Shown one piece after another: positions 54,403-63,418 of a DNA stretch of 64,000 nucleotides. Within the stretch, counting starts at the first letter, position 1, and each line of letters starts with the position of its first letter. Under the pieces are notes generated by a model that ran no database searches, was not told the origin of the DNA, and worked only from the letters and a program-made list of their open reading frames with translations. Both the position numbers and the translations under genes were made by a program. Origin of the DNA: Sphingomonas sp. GM_Shp_1 (GTDB lineage: Bacteria > Pseudomonadota > Alphaproteobacteria > Sphingomonadales > Sphingomonadaceae); contig NZ_JALNUR010000001.1 in the NCBI RefSeq assembly GCF_026540895.1, positions 1-64,000 on the forward strand. The letters run 5' to 3'.

Positions 54403-57400
54403 ATGCATTCCGGTTATGTGCCCCTTCGCATCTTTTCCTCCTTCACGATGCTCGACGGCGCGATCGACCCGAAGGCGATTGCGGCCCAGGCCAAGGCGAA
54501 CGCCTTTCCCGCCGCGGGCCTGACCGATCGCAACGGGCTCTATGCCGCGATGGCCTTTTCGGACGCCGCGAAGAAGGCGGGGGTGCAGCCGATCATCGGC
54601 ACCATGCTGGGCGTCGCGCGGCCCGACATGCCCGACAATGTCGCGCCCATGGTCGACTGGATCGCGCTCTATGCGCAGGACATGACCGGTTACGACAATC
54701 TGTGCGCGCTTGTCTCGGCCGCGCATCTGGAGCGGCCCATCGAACTGGCCGCGCATGTCGGCTTCGACGTGCTGGAAAAGTTCAGCACCGGCCTGATCGC
54801 GTTGACCGCCGGGGGCGAGGGCGGCATCGCGCGGCTGTTTGCGGAAGGGCAACCCGACCGGGCGAAGGCCTATTGCGACCGGCTCCAGGCGATCTTCGGC
54901 GACCGGCTCTACGTCGAACTGGCGCGCCGCGACGATCCCGTGGAGATGGCGGCGGAGCAGGATCTGATCGACCTGGCCTATGACCGCGACCTGCCTCTGG
55001 TCGCGACCAACCCCTGCTGCTTCGCCGATAGCGGGTTCCGCGACGCGCATGACGCCATGCTCTGCATCGCCAATTCCACATATGTGGAAATGGACGACCG
55101 CCCGAAGAGCTCGCCCGAGGCGTGGCTCAAGCCTGCGGAACTGATGAAGCAGTTGTTCGCCGATCTGCCCGAGGCGATCGACAACACCCTGGTCGTGGCG
55201 CAGCGCTGTGCCGTCATGGCCCCGTGGCGCAAGCCCATCCTTCCCAGCCTGGCGGGCGACCGCGAGGGCGAGGCGGAGATGCTCCGTCGCGACGCCTTTG
55301 CGGGCTTGGAGGCGCGGCTCGACCGCATCGCCAAACTGGAGGGCGAGGGCGAGCCCGGCTGGCGCGAGGCCTATCACGAGCGATTGAAGTTCGAGGTCGA
55401 CATCATCATCCAGATGGGCTTCCCAGGCTATTTCCTGATCGTCGCCGACTTCATCAAATGGGCGAAAGACCATGACATCCCCGTGGGGCCGGGCCGTGGT
55501 TCGGGCGCTGGCTCGGTCGTCGCCTGGGCACTGACCATCACCGACCTCGATCCCCTGAAGCTGGGCCTGCTGTTCGAGCGCTTCCTGAACCCGGAGCGCG
55601 TGTCGATGCCCGACTTCGACATCGACTTTTGCGAAACCCGGCGTGGCGAGGTCATCCGCTATGTCCAGGAGAAATATGGCCGCGATCAGGTCGCGCAGAT
55701 CATCACCTTCGGTAAGCTGAAGGCGCGCGCGGTGTTGAAGGACACCGGTCGTGTGCTCCAGATGAGCTATGGCCAGGTCGACCGCCTCGCCAAGCTGGTG
55801 CCCAATCACCCGACCGACCCCTGGGACCTGAAGCGCGCGCTGAACGGCGTGCCGGAACTGGCGAAGGAATATTCCAACGACAACCAGGTCCGCCGGTTGC
55901 TCGACCTCGCCACCAAGCTGGAGGGCCTGCCGCGTCACTCCTCGACCCACGCCGCCGGCGTGGTGATCGGCGACCGGCCGCTGGCGCAGCTGGTGCCGCT
56001 CTATCGCGATCCGCGTTCGGACATGCCGGTCACGCAGTTCGACATGAAGTTCGTCGAGGGCGCAGGGCTGGTCAAGTTCGACTTCCTTGGCCTCAAGACT
56101 TTGTCCGTCCTGCAAAAGGCGGTGCAGTTGCTCGCCAAGCGCGGGGTCGAGGTCGATCTCGGCGCGTTGGCATGGGACGACGAAGCGACCTACGCCCTGC
56201 TCCAGAAGGGCGACACGGTCGGCGTGTTCCAGCTGGAATCGGAAGGGATGCGGCGCACCCTGTCCGCCGTGCGGCCGACCAATTTCGGCGACATCATCGC
56301 GCTCGTGTCGCTGTACCGGCCGGGGCCGATGGACAATATCCCCAGCTTCGGTCGCCGCAAGCAGGGGACCGAGGAGATCGTCTACCCGCACCCGCTGCTC
56401 GAACAGATATTGTCCGAGACCTACGGCATCTTCGTCTATCAGGAACAGGTGATGCAGGCCGCGCAGATCCTGGCGGGCTATTCGCTGGGCGGCGCCGACC
56501 TGTTGCGCCGCGCGATGGGCAAGAAGGTCAAGGCGGAGATGGACGCGCAGCGCGCCATCTTCGTCAAGGGATGCCAGGAGGTGAACGGCATTCCCGCGCA
56601 AAAGGCCAACGAGCTGTTCGACTTGATCGACAAGTTCGCAGGCTATGGCTTCAACAAGAGCCACGCCGCCGCTTACGCGCTGCTCGCCTATCAGACGGCG
56701 TGGCTGAAGGCGCATCACCCGCATGAATTCTATGCCGCGTCGATGTGCTACGACATGGCGCTGACCGACAAGCTGGCGATCTTCGTCGATGACGCGCGGC
56801 GCATGGGTGTGGCGATGCTGCCCCCGTGCATCAACGCCAGCCAGGCCGAGTTCGACGTCGAGCCACATGAGGATGGCCTGGCCGTCCGCTATGCGCTGGG
56901 CGCGCTCAAGTCGGTGGGCGAGGGGGCGATGGAGAAGCTGGTCGTCGAGCGTGAGGCGGGCGGCCCCTTCGCCTCGCTGGATGCGCTGGCCAAGCGGGTC
57001 GATCCGCGCCTGATGAACAAGCGCCAGCTGGAGACCTTGGCCTCGGCGGGGGCGTTCGACGGGATCGAGCCCAACCGCGCGGGTGTCCATGCGGTCGCCG
57101 AAACCGTCCTTGCCATCGCCGCGCGCACCCATGAGGGGCGGACCAGCGGGCAGGGCGGGTTGTTCGGCGAGACGGAAGTGGCGGGCGACGCCATCAAGCT
57201 GCCTTCGGGCGTGCGCTGGACCCTGTCGCAGCGGATGGAGCAGGAGAAGGAGGCGTTCGGCTTCTACTTCTCGGCGCATCCGGTCGACCGCCATGCGCAT
57301 ATCGCCAAGATGCACGGCGCGCGGACTTACACCTCGCTGACCGAGCTGATCATCCCCGACGACGGCGCGCGGATCGGCGCGACCATGGCGGCGCTGGTCG

Positions 57401-57891
57401 AGGATGCCCGCTGGCGGACCTCGGCACGCGGCAAGCGCTACATGATGGCGCAGCTATCGGATGCGACGGGGCAGTTCCTGGCAACCTGTTTCGACGATTC
57501 CGTCGCGGCCGATCTGGAGAAGGCAGCCAAGGAAGGCGATTGCGCGCTGATCACCGTCGAACTCGACCGCCGCCCCGGCGAGGAAGCACCGCGTGTCAGC
57601 ATCAAGCGGGTGCAATTGTTCGACGGCCTTGCCAGCACGGCGAAATTCGTGGTCGAGGTGACGGTGACCGACAGGATCGCGTTCAAGGCCCTGCACGCCA
57701 TGCTCGACCCCTTGCGCAACGGACGCGGCGAGGTGCGGGCGCGGATCAAGGGCGCGGATGGCGATACGCTGCTGACGCTGGGGCGCAATTTCTTGCTGGA
57801 CGCCGAATTGGCGAGCCATATCGAGGATTTGCCCGGCGTGAAGGCCGTCGAGATGAAGTCGTCCGAAGCGCGCTTGGCGTTGGTCGGGTAA
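54403..57891 (+). CDS. dnaE: DNA polymerase III subunit alpha
   Basis: A 1162-residue replicative polymerase. The N-terminal PHP domain begins YVPLRIFSSFTMLDGAIDP; the metal-binding His-x-His of active PHP domains is missing at the first motif. The catalytic aspartates are in PDFDIDFCETRRGEVIRY (about residue 402), with GPGRGSGAGSVVAWAL before it and YGFNKSHAAAYALLAYQTAW later; an OB fold lies near the C-terminus. ATG 54403. Confidence 0.96.
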   Translation: MHSGYVPLRIFSSFTMLDGAIDPKAIAAQAKANAFPAAGLTDRNGLYAAMAFSDAAKKAGVQPIIGTMLGVARPDMPDNVAPMVDWIALYAQDMTGYDNLCALVSAAHLERPIELAAHVGFDVLEKFSTGLIALTAGGEGGIARLFAEGQPDRAKAYCDRLQAIFGDRLYVELARRDDPVEMAAEQDLIDLAYDRDLPLVATNPCCFADSGFRDAHDAMLCIANSTYVEMDDRPKSSPEAWLKPAELMKQLFADLPEAIDNTLVVAQRCAVMAPWRKPILPSLAGDREGEAEMLRRDAFAGLEARLDRIAKLEGEGEPGWREAYHERLKFEVDIIIQMGFPGYFLIVADFIKWAKDHDIPVGPGRGSGAGSVVAWALTITDLDPLKLGLLFERFLNPERVSMPDFDIDFCETRRGEVIRYVQEKYGRDQVAQIITFGKLKARAVLKDTGRVLQMSYGQVDRLAKLVPNHPTDPWDLKRALNGVPELAKEYSNDNQVRRLLDLATKLEGLPRHSSTHAAGVVIGDRPLAQLVPLYRDPRSDMPVTQFDMKFVEGAGLVKFDFLGLKTLSVLQKAVQLLAKRGVEVDLGALAWDDEATYALLQKGDTVGVFQLESEGMRRTLSAVRPTNFGDIIALVSLYRPGPMDNIPSFGRRKQGTEEIVYPHPLLEQILSETYGIFVYQEQVMQAAQILAGYSLGGADLLRRAMGKKVKAEMDAQRAIFVKGCQEVNGIPAQKANELFDLIDKFAGYGFNKSHAAAYALLAYQTAWLKAHHPHEFYAASMCYDMALTDKLAIFVDDARRMGVAMLPPCINASQAEFDVEPHEDGLAVRYALGALKSVGEGAMEKLVVEREAGGPFASLDALAKRVDPRLMNKRQLETLASAGAFDGIEPNRAGVHAVAETVLAIAARTHEGRTSGQGGLFGETEVAGDAIKLPSGVRWTLSQRMEQEKEAFGFYFSAHPVDRHAHIAKMHGARTYTSLTELIIPDDGARIGATMAALVEDARWRTSARGKRYMMAQLSDATGQFLATCFDDSVAADLEKAAKEGDCALITVELDRRPGEEAPRVSIKRVQLFDGLASTAKFVVEVTVTDRIAFKALHAMLDPLRNGRGEVRARIKGADGDTLLTLGRNFLLDAELASHIEDLPGVKAVEMKSSEARLALVG

Positions 57892-57903
57892 CAGCCGCTC
57901 GTC

Positions 57904-57924
57904 GCCCTAGCGAAGGCTAGGGCC
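57904..57924 (+). terminator. Hairpin downstream of dnaE
   Basis: GCCCTAG-cgaagg-CTAGGGC lies about 12 bases after the dnaE stop; a weak cctttgg follows. It is part of a short stretch with further palindromic sequence (tgccagcctgcgccggca). Confidence 0.45.
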
Positions 57925-57990
57925 TTTGGCGAAGGCGCTGTTTCCTCGCCAAAGATGCCAGCCTGCGCCGGCATGACGTTATGGGGCCGA

Positions 57991-58125
57991 TCAGCCGCCG
58001 ACTTCGCGCCGGTCCTGCTCTTCCTCATCGGCATCGCCATGATTGCCATAGCCCGCACCCGAGCTGTCGGCTTCGTCCTCGTTCGGGATTGAATTGGGCT
58101 GGGTAGGCTCGGGGTTGGTCGTCAT
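57991..58125 (-). CDS. Small acidic protein, unrecognised
   Basis: A 44-residue frame with a strong ribosome binding site (aaggagag) before ATG 58125. The sequence MTTNPEPTQPNSIPNEDEAD, then SSGAGYGNHGDADEEEQDRR and EVGG, is very acidic and probably disordered. I do not recognise a family. It lies after dnaE (convergent) and downstream of the radical SAM gene, 48 bases from its stop, so it could be co-transcribed with it. Confidence 0.5.
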   Translation of the reverse strand: MTTNPEPTQPNSIPNEDEADSSGAGYGNHGDADEEEQDRREVGG

Positions 58126-58173
58126 CGTCGCTCTCCTTCCTGCCCCCAACGCATCGGCCGACAGGGACGATCC

Positions 58174-59241
58174 TCAGAATAGCTCGCCTTGCGGGCCTTT
58201 GGGCGGACGGAACCGGCTGGTGTCGAGCATGGGTCGGTCGCGGTTCAGTCCGTGCAACCGGCATGCACGGTGAAAGCGGACGCGCAGCAGCTCCGCCCAA
58301 GGGCCCTGGCCCTTCATGCGGGTGAAGAAACCCGGATCATTGTCACGTCCGCCGCGCAAGGACTGGATGATCGCCATGACCTTGCCCGCCCGATCGGGGA
58401 AATGCGTGTCGAGCCAGGCGCGGAACAGGGGCGCGACCTCGTGCGGCAGGCGGACGGGGATGAAGAAGGCGTGACGCGCGCCCGCTTCCGCCGCGCGGGC
58501 GACCAGATGTTCGATCTCGTGATCGGTGATCGCCGGGATGACCGGCGCGATCGAGACATAGGTCGGGACACCCGCCGCCGCCAATTTCGCCACAGCGGCC
58601 AGCCGTCGCTCGGGCGTCGGCGCGCGCGGCTCGACCGTGCGCGACAGGCGCGCGTCGAGCGAGGTGACCGAGACACAGACGGTCGCCAGCCCCTTAGCCG
58701 CCATGGGTGCCAGAATGTCGAGGTCGCGCACCACCCGGTCGGACTTGGTGGTGATCGTGACGGGGTGATCGGTCTCGGCCAGCACCTCCAATATCTGTCG
58801 CGTGATACGCCATTGCTGCTCGATCGGCTGATAGGGATCGGTGTTGGTCCCCAAGGCGATCGGCGTAACCGCATAGCCCGGCTTGGCGAGTTCGACGCGG
58901 AGCAACGCCGCCGCATCGGGCTTGGCGAACAGCCGGGTTTCGAAGTCCAACCCCGGCGAAAGATCGTGATAGGCATGGGTCGGCCGCGCGAAGCAATAGA
59001 TACAGCCATGCTCGCAGCCGCCATAGGCGTTGATCGACTGGCTGAACGGCACATCGGGCGAGCTGTTGCGGGTCAGGATCGTCCGGGATTTGACTACCGT
59101 CACGCTCGTCCGCAGCTTGGGCGGCTCGCCATCGATCAGCGGGCGCTGGTCCAGCCAGTCGCCGTCCGCCTCATGCTCGGGCAGGTTGAAACGCCTGCTC
59201 GTCGCATTTCCCGTCGCGCCGCGCCCCGTCATTTTCGACAT
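58174..59241 (-). CDS. PA0069-family radical SAM protein
   Basis: A 355-residue radical SAM enzyme. The iron-sulfur motif is C76-x3-C80-x2-C83 (YGGCEHGCIYCFARP), with upstream NPYGGCEHGC-like context, typical of the SplB-related PA0069 family. LGTNTDPYQPIE and VTITTKSDRVVRDLDIL follow the barrel. The family is related to spore photoproduct lyase, but its reaction is not established. Start ATG 59241. Confidence 0.9.
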   Translation of the reverse strand: MSKMTGRGATGNATSRRFNLPEHEADGDWLDQRPLIDGEPPKLRTSVTVVKSRTILTRNSSPDVPFSQSINAYGGCEHGCIYCFARPTHAYHDLSPGLDFETRLFAKPDAAALLRVELAKPGYAVTPIALGTNTDPYQPIEQQWRITRQILEVLAETDHPVTITTKSDRVVRDLDILAPMAAKGLATVCVSVTSLDARLSRTVEPRAPTPERRLAAVAKLAAAGVPTYVSIAPVIPAITDHEIEHLVARAAEAGARHAFFIPVRLPHEVAPLFRAWLDTHFPDRAGKVMAIIQSLRGGRDNDPGFFTRMKGQGPWAELLRVRFHRACRLHGLNRDRPMLDTSRFRPPKGPQGELF

Positions 59242-59347
59242 GGGCGCACCGTCGTGAAAGGGACCATGACGTCCGAGGAATCGCGCTTGACCATGCGGTC
59301 AGATTAGATCATCAATCGGAACGTATCAAGAACATCAGGAGGTGATC

Positions 59348-59680
59348 ATGGCGCGGTTCGATTATCTGGAGCTTCCGGTTTCCGATCGGGCGGAAGCCAA
59401 GCGTTTCTATGCCGAGGCGTTCGGCTGGAGCTTCACCGATTTCGGGCCGGATTATGCCGCGACGATGAGCGGCGACACCGACCTTGGCCTGGACGCCGCG
59501 TCCGATAAGGTGGCGGCGCCGTTGCCGGTGATCCGCGTCGATGATCTGGAGGCGGCACAGGCGGCGGTCGAGCGCGCGGGTGGGGCGATCAGCGTGCCGA
59601 TCTTCGCCTTTCCGGGCGGGCGGCGCTTTCATTTCCGCGACGTCGACGGCCATGAACTGGCGGCGATGCAGGCCGACTGA
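59348..59680 (+). CDS. VOC family protein (glyoxalase/bleomycin-resistance fold)
   Basis: A 110-residue single VOC domain: MARFDYLELPVSDRAEAKRF, YAEAFGWSFTDFGPDYA, LPVIRVDDLEAAQAAVERAG and FHFRDVDGHELAAMQAD. It probably dimerises to form a metal site (Glu in YLELPV, Glu in GHELA). The ribosome binding site aggaggtgatc is near perfect. The substrate is unknown. It converges on moaB. Confidence 0.88.
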   Translation: MARFDYLELPVSDRAEAKRFYAEAFGWSFTDFGPDYAATMSGDTDLGLDAASDKVAAPLPVIRVDDLEAAQAAVERAGGAISVPIFAFPGGRRFHFRDVDGHELAAMQAD

Positions 59681-60208
59681 TCAGCGCTCCAGCAGGCGCG
59701 GCATCAACTCGACGAAGTTGCAGGGACGGTGGCGGCTGTCGAGCTGGTCGCGCAATATGCCGTTCCAGGCGTCCTTGACCGCGCCGGTCGAGCCGGGCAG
59801 CGCGAAGATATAGGTGCCACGCGCGACGCAGGCGCAGGCGCGCGACTGGATGGTCGAAGTGCCGATCGTCTGGAAGCTGAGCCAGCGGAAGAGTTCGCCG
59901 AAACCGGGGATCATCTTGGTCGCGACCCGTTCGACCGCTTCCGGGGTCACGTCGCGCCCGGTCACCCCGGTCCCGCCGGTGGTCAGGATGCAGTCGATGC
60001 TCGCGTCGTCGATCCAGCGATGGAGTTGCGCGACGATATGATCGACATCGTCGCGCAGGATCGTCCGCTCGGCCAGGTCATGCCCCGCCTCGGTCAGCAA
60101 CCCGACCAGCGTATCCCCCGAGCGATCCTCGGCCAGTGAGCGGGTGTCGGAAACGGTCAGCACCGCGATGCGGACGGGAAGGAAGGGGCGGGTGGTGTCG
60201 ATGGGCAT
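59681..60208 (-). CDS. moaB: Molybdenum cofactor biosynthesis protein MoaB
   Basis: A 175-residue MoaB/Mog-family protein adenylating molybdopterin. [40 protein letters not shown] and [20 protein letters not shown] are the family blocks. No other moa or moe genes are near. ATG 60208. Confidence 0.94.
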   Translation of the reverse strand: MPIDTTRPFLPVRIAVLTVSDTRSLAEDRSGDTLVGLLTEAGHDLAERTILRDDVDHIVAQLHRWIDDASIDCILTTGGTGVTGRDVTPEAVERVATKMIPGFGELFRWLSFQTIGTSTIQSRACACVARGTYIFALPGSTGAVKDAWNGILRDQLDSRHRPCNFVELMPRLLER

Positions 60209-60283
60209 GGCGGCTTTCGATACTGGGTTTCGCGGCTGAACGCTCGGGTGGGGATATCGGGGGCGGCTGGGCAGGTGGTGGAG

Positions 60284-60322
60284 CGTGCGCTTCGACTTCG
60301 CTCAGCGCGAACGGGGTTGGGG
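60284..60322. repeat. TTCGAC-family repeat, single arm
   Basis: cgtgcgcttcgacttcgctc followed by agcgcgaacggggttgg, the same arm seen at 53640 and 33487. It is in the gap between moaB and the lytic transglycosylase gene. Confidence 0.65.
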
Positions 60323-60499
60323 GACTATTTCTTCCGTCCGGCCTGCACTTTTACAAGGGCGAAAGCCGGGATCCCGTTGGCGTGGCACAGGTAAGTTGCT
60401 CCCATCGCTCCGCAACTGGACCCTGGCCTTCGCCGGGGTGGTGCAGAGGGGGAGTGGAAGGGCGACTTTTGTACCCATCCCCATTTGGCGAGTGCCGGG

Positions 60500-60615
60500 G
60501 CGTGCGCTTCGACCGCGCTCAGCATGAACGGAGGTTGGGGATGGAGGCAACGCGGTCATTCCCCGTTCCGCACAACCCGCAGTCCGTCCGGCCTGAGCGA
60601 AGTCGAAGGCCAAGC
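60500..60615. repeat. TTCGAC/GTCGAA-family inverted repeat
   Basis: Left arm gcgtgcgcttcgaccgcgct and cagcatgaacgg; right arm gtccggcctgagcgaagtcg and aaggcc. The 175 bases between this and the copy at 60284 contain another palindrome (ccctggccttcgccgggg) and no gene. Confidence 0.65.
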
Positions 60616-60635
60616 GACGCCGCCCGCGACCGCGC

Positions 60636-62504
60636 TCAATTCGCCTGAGGGACCGCCGTGCTGGATTGCGGGCTGATCGTGGCGTTCAGGGCGATCGTCG
60701 TCTTCGGGGGCACGCTCGCCTGCGCGACGTTGGGGCGTTGCAGACGGACCGCACTGGCCCCCGGCAAGCCCGGGAAGCGCGGCCACAGACCTTGCGCCAG
60801 CGCGGAACGGCTGGGCGACTTGGCCTTGCCGGTCTGGCTTTCGTACATCCAATAGTTGCGCAGGACCATGGTGACGTATCCGCGCGTCTCCCAATAGGGA
60901 ATGCTCTCGATATAGAGGAGCGGGTCGCCATTGTCGCGGACGATGCTGTTCCACTCGCCCACCGGCTTGGGCCCGGCGTTGTAGGCCGCGATCACCTTGG
61001 GCAGCAGGCCGCCGGTGATGCCGGTCATGTCGCGGAGCCGCTCCAGATGGCGCTGGCCGATATCCATATTGGTCGACGGCTTGGTCAGTGCCGAGCGGTC
61101 GATCGACACGCCGCGTTCGCGGGCGAAGTCGGTCGCGGCGGCGGGCATGATCTGCATCAGGCCGTATGCGCCCGCCGGGCTGACCACCTTGTTGCGGAAC
61201 CCGCTTTCCTGAAGGGTGTGGGCATAGACCAGCGCCTTGTCGACACGCCAGCCGCTGTCGGGCTTCCAGCTCGGCGTCGGATAGCGCGCCTCGGCGGTCG
61301 CGGTGACACCGGCGGGGCAGTTGTGCGCCAGCCACACCGTCGTCGCGGGCAGGTCGAGCGATTCGGCGAGGCGGACAAGGTTGCGGAACTCGGTGGGCTG
61401 GCCGATCCGCGCCTGCTGGCGGATCACCTGATCGGCCAGGTCGGTCTCGCCGATCTCGACCAGCGCGGCGGCGACCAGGATGTTGGGGCGTCGATCCAGC
61501 GCGGCCCAGTCGGTCGCGACCAACTGTCCGCGCGGCTCCCGCTCGCCGCGCATCCCCAACGCCTGACGCGCGAGCTGGCCATAGAAGCTCTCGCGGAATT
61601 GCGAGGCGGAGCGGAGCCGTCCCTCGATCCGGTCGGGACGGCCGCAGACCATGTCGGCGCGGGCGGCCCAATAGAGCGCGGCGGCGCGCAGATCGACATC
61701 GGTGGCGCGCGCGGCGGTACCCTCGAACGCGGTCGCGGCGGTCTGGCAGTCATTCTGGCGCCAGGCCGACAGCGCGACGGTCCAGCGACCCTGCACCGCC
61801 CATTCGCCATAGCCCTCGGCGGCCTTGGCGGCCAGCGTGCGGGCATTGGCATCGTCGCCCATCAGGAAATAAATCCAGGCGACCTTCTGCTGCCATTCGG
61901 TCAGCGCCTCGGGCGACAGGCCTTGCGTCGATTCGAGCAATGCCTGGGCGGAGGGGCCGTCATCCGCCTTGACGAAGGGTTGCATCTTCACCGCCAGATC
62001 GGCGGCGATCATGTCGCTTTTCACGCTCTTGGCCCGGACGCGGCGGGGTGCGCCGTCCTGCCAGATCAGGTTATGCGCCTCCGGCAGCGGGGGCAGGTCG
62101 TGTGCGCCGCGCGACCGGGCGAGGCGGGCAAGCTGCTCGGCCTGGGGCAGTTCGGGGGCTTCATTGAGCAGCGCGACCAGCCGCTCGACATCGACTTTGG
62201 GCGAGCCCTTGGCGGTATAGAGTTCGGCGCGGGCGATCGCATGGAGCGGGCCGGGCTTCAGCGCGTCGAGTTCGAGCTGCGCATCGGTCCAGCGGCTTTC
62301 GCGGATCGCAGAGAAGACGCGGGCATATCCCGCCTTCTGATCGGGATCGAGCAATGCGGGGATGCTGGGCGGCGCCTTGGCGGGGAGGGAAACCCGCGCG
62401 TCGCCACCGGCGGCGGGTTCGGTCGGAGCGGCGGAGGCACTTTGGCCGGCGGCGATCATCGCCCCCATGGTCAGCAGATACGCAACAAGCTGCCCCGGTT
62501 TCAT
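60636..62504 (-). CDS. slt: Soluble lytic murein transglycosylase
   Basis: A 622-residue periplasmic enzyme cutting the MurNAc-GlcNAc bond. After the signal peptide (AYLLTMGAMIAAGQSASA) comes a long superhelical helical-repeat domain (about residues 50-410), as in Slt70, then the catalytic SLT domain with the acid E433 (HTLQESGFRN), SPAGAYGLMQIMPATA-type segment and NAGPKPVGEW. A Ser/Thr/Gln-rich tail ends it. The ATG overlaps the stop of the UDG-like gene by 4 bases. Confidence 0.93.
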   Translation of the reverse strand: MKPGQLVAYLLTMGAMIAAGQSASAAPTEPAAGGDARVSLPAKAPPSIPALLDPDQKAGYARVFSAIRESRWTDAQLELDALKPGPLHAIARAELYTAKGSPKVDVERLVALLNEAPELPQAEQLARLARSRGAHDLPPLPEAHNLIWQDGAPRRVRAKSVKSDMIAADLAVKMQPFVKADDGPSAQALLESTQGLSPEALTEWQQKVAWIYFLMGDDANARTLAAKAAEGYGEWAVQGRWTVALSAWRQNDCQTAATAFEGTAARATDVDLRAAALYWAARADMVCGRPDRIEGRLRSASQFRESFYGQLARQALGMRGEREPRGQLVATDWAALDRRPNILVAAALVEIGETDLADQVIRQQARIGQPTEFRNLVRLAESLDLPATTVWLAHNCPAGVTATAEARYPTPSWKPDSGWRVDKALVYAHTLQESGFRNKVVSPAGAYGLMQIMPAAATDFARERGVSIDRSALTKPSTNMDIGQRHLERLRDMTGITGGLLPKVIAAYNAGPKPVGEWNSIVRDNGDPLLYIESIPYWETRGYVTMVLRNYWMYESQTGKAKSPSRSALAQGLWPRFPGLPGASAVRLQRPNVAQASVPPKTTIALNATISPQSSTAVPQAN

Positions 62505-63289
62505 CCTCGCATATCCCCCATCAGCATCTGCAAGTCCTTCCAGCTTTCCGCCTTGGCCATCGGCTTCTCGATGAGGAAGCGGGGATGGAAGCTGGCGATC
62601 GCCCTGCTTTTGCCGTTCTTATGATCAAGTTCGTGTGAATGTCCGCGTGCGCTGATGAGTTCGGTCCCGAGCACGGCACGGCTTGCCGCATTGCCCAGCA
62701 GCAGCAGCCCGCGCGGGGCGACCAGGCCGACATGGTGAAGCGCGATCTCGGCCAGTCGCGCCTCCAGCCCGGCGGGCGCGCGTCCGGCCAGCGGGCGGCG
62801 TGCGCAGACCGATGCGATGTGAACCGTCTCCCGCGACTGGCCGATCGCGGCCAGCATCCGGTCGAACAACCGGCCCGGCGCGCCGGACAGGATCTGTCCC
62901 GCGTCGCCGTCGTCGCGGTCGGGGCAATCGACCAACACCATCAGCTTCGCGTCGACCGGCCCCGTCGCGGCGAGCGATATGCCGTCCCATGCCGTCTCCG
63001 GCGCGGCGTCCGACAATCGCCATGCCAGGAACGCCTCCAGCGTATCGGGAAGGAGCGTGGGTTGTGCCGGGGCCAGCGCGACCACGCCGCCATGCATGGC
63101 GGGCGTAGCACTCGCCATGGTCGGCGCAGGGGGCGTGAAGGCGATGGGCCGCACCGGTTCGGCGGCCATCCAGTCGCGGGGTTCCTCCTCGACCAGTAAG
63201 TCGACGCCCGCGTCATGCCACCAATCGAGCACGCTGGCCGCCAATGCGGTGTCGAACGTCGGAAGAGCCCCCATATGACTTGCTTCCAT
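62501..63289 (-). CDS. Uracil-DNA glycosylase-like protein, probably inactive
   Basis: A 262-residue protein of the family 4/5 uracil-DNA glycosylase superfamily, recognisable in APGRLFDRMLAAIGQSRETV, LLLLGNAASRAVLG and ASFHPRFLIEKP. The catalytic motif GEAPG is replaced by VDCPDRDD and the four iron-sulfur cysteines of family 4 are absent. It may bind but not cut uracil DNA. A Pro/Ala-rich N-terminal 75 residues precede the domain. ATG 63289 or 63274. It is coupled to slt, an odd pairing. Confidence 0.8.
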   Translation of the reverse strand: MEASHMGALPTFDTALAASVLDWWHDAGVDLLVEEEPRDWMAAEPVRPIAFTPPAPTMASATPAMHGGVVALAPAQPTLLPDTLEAFLAWRLSDAAPETAWDGISLAATGPVDAKLMVLVDCPDRDDGDAGQILSGAPGRLFDRMLAAIGQSRETVHIASVCARRPLAGRAPAGLEARLAEIALHHVGLVAPRGLLLLGNAASRAVLGTELISARGHSHELDHKNGKSRAIASFHPRFLIEKPMAKAESWKDLQMLMGDMRG

Positions 63290-63418
63290 GCTGCAAGGTT
63301 GACGTGCGCGTCAATCTGTCGGATCGACGGTCGGGACAAGATGTTTCCCGTCCGCGCCCGGACGAACCCGCCATAGCGGGACGCTACGGCAGCGGCGCGG
63401 TCACAATGCGAGGATGCC

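Noticed and set aside
54376..57315. A 979-codon minus-strand open frame across dnaE
   Set aside because: Same explanation: the plus strand encodes DNA polymerase III alpha with its catalytic aspartates; the antisense product has no recognisable features.
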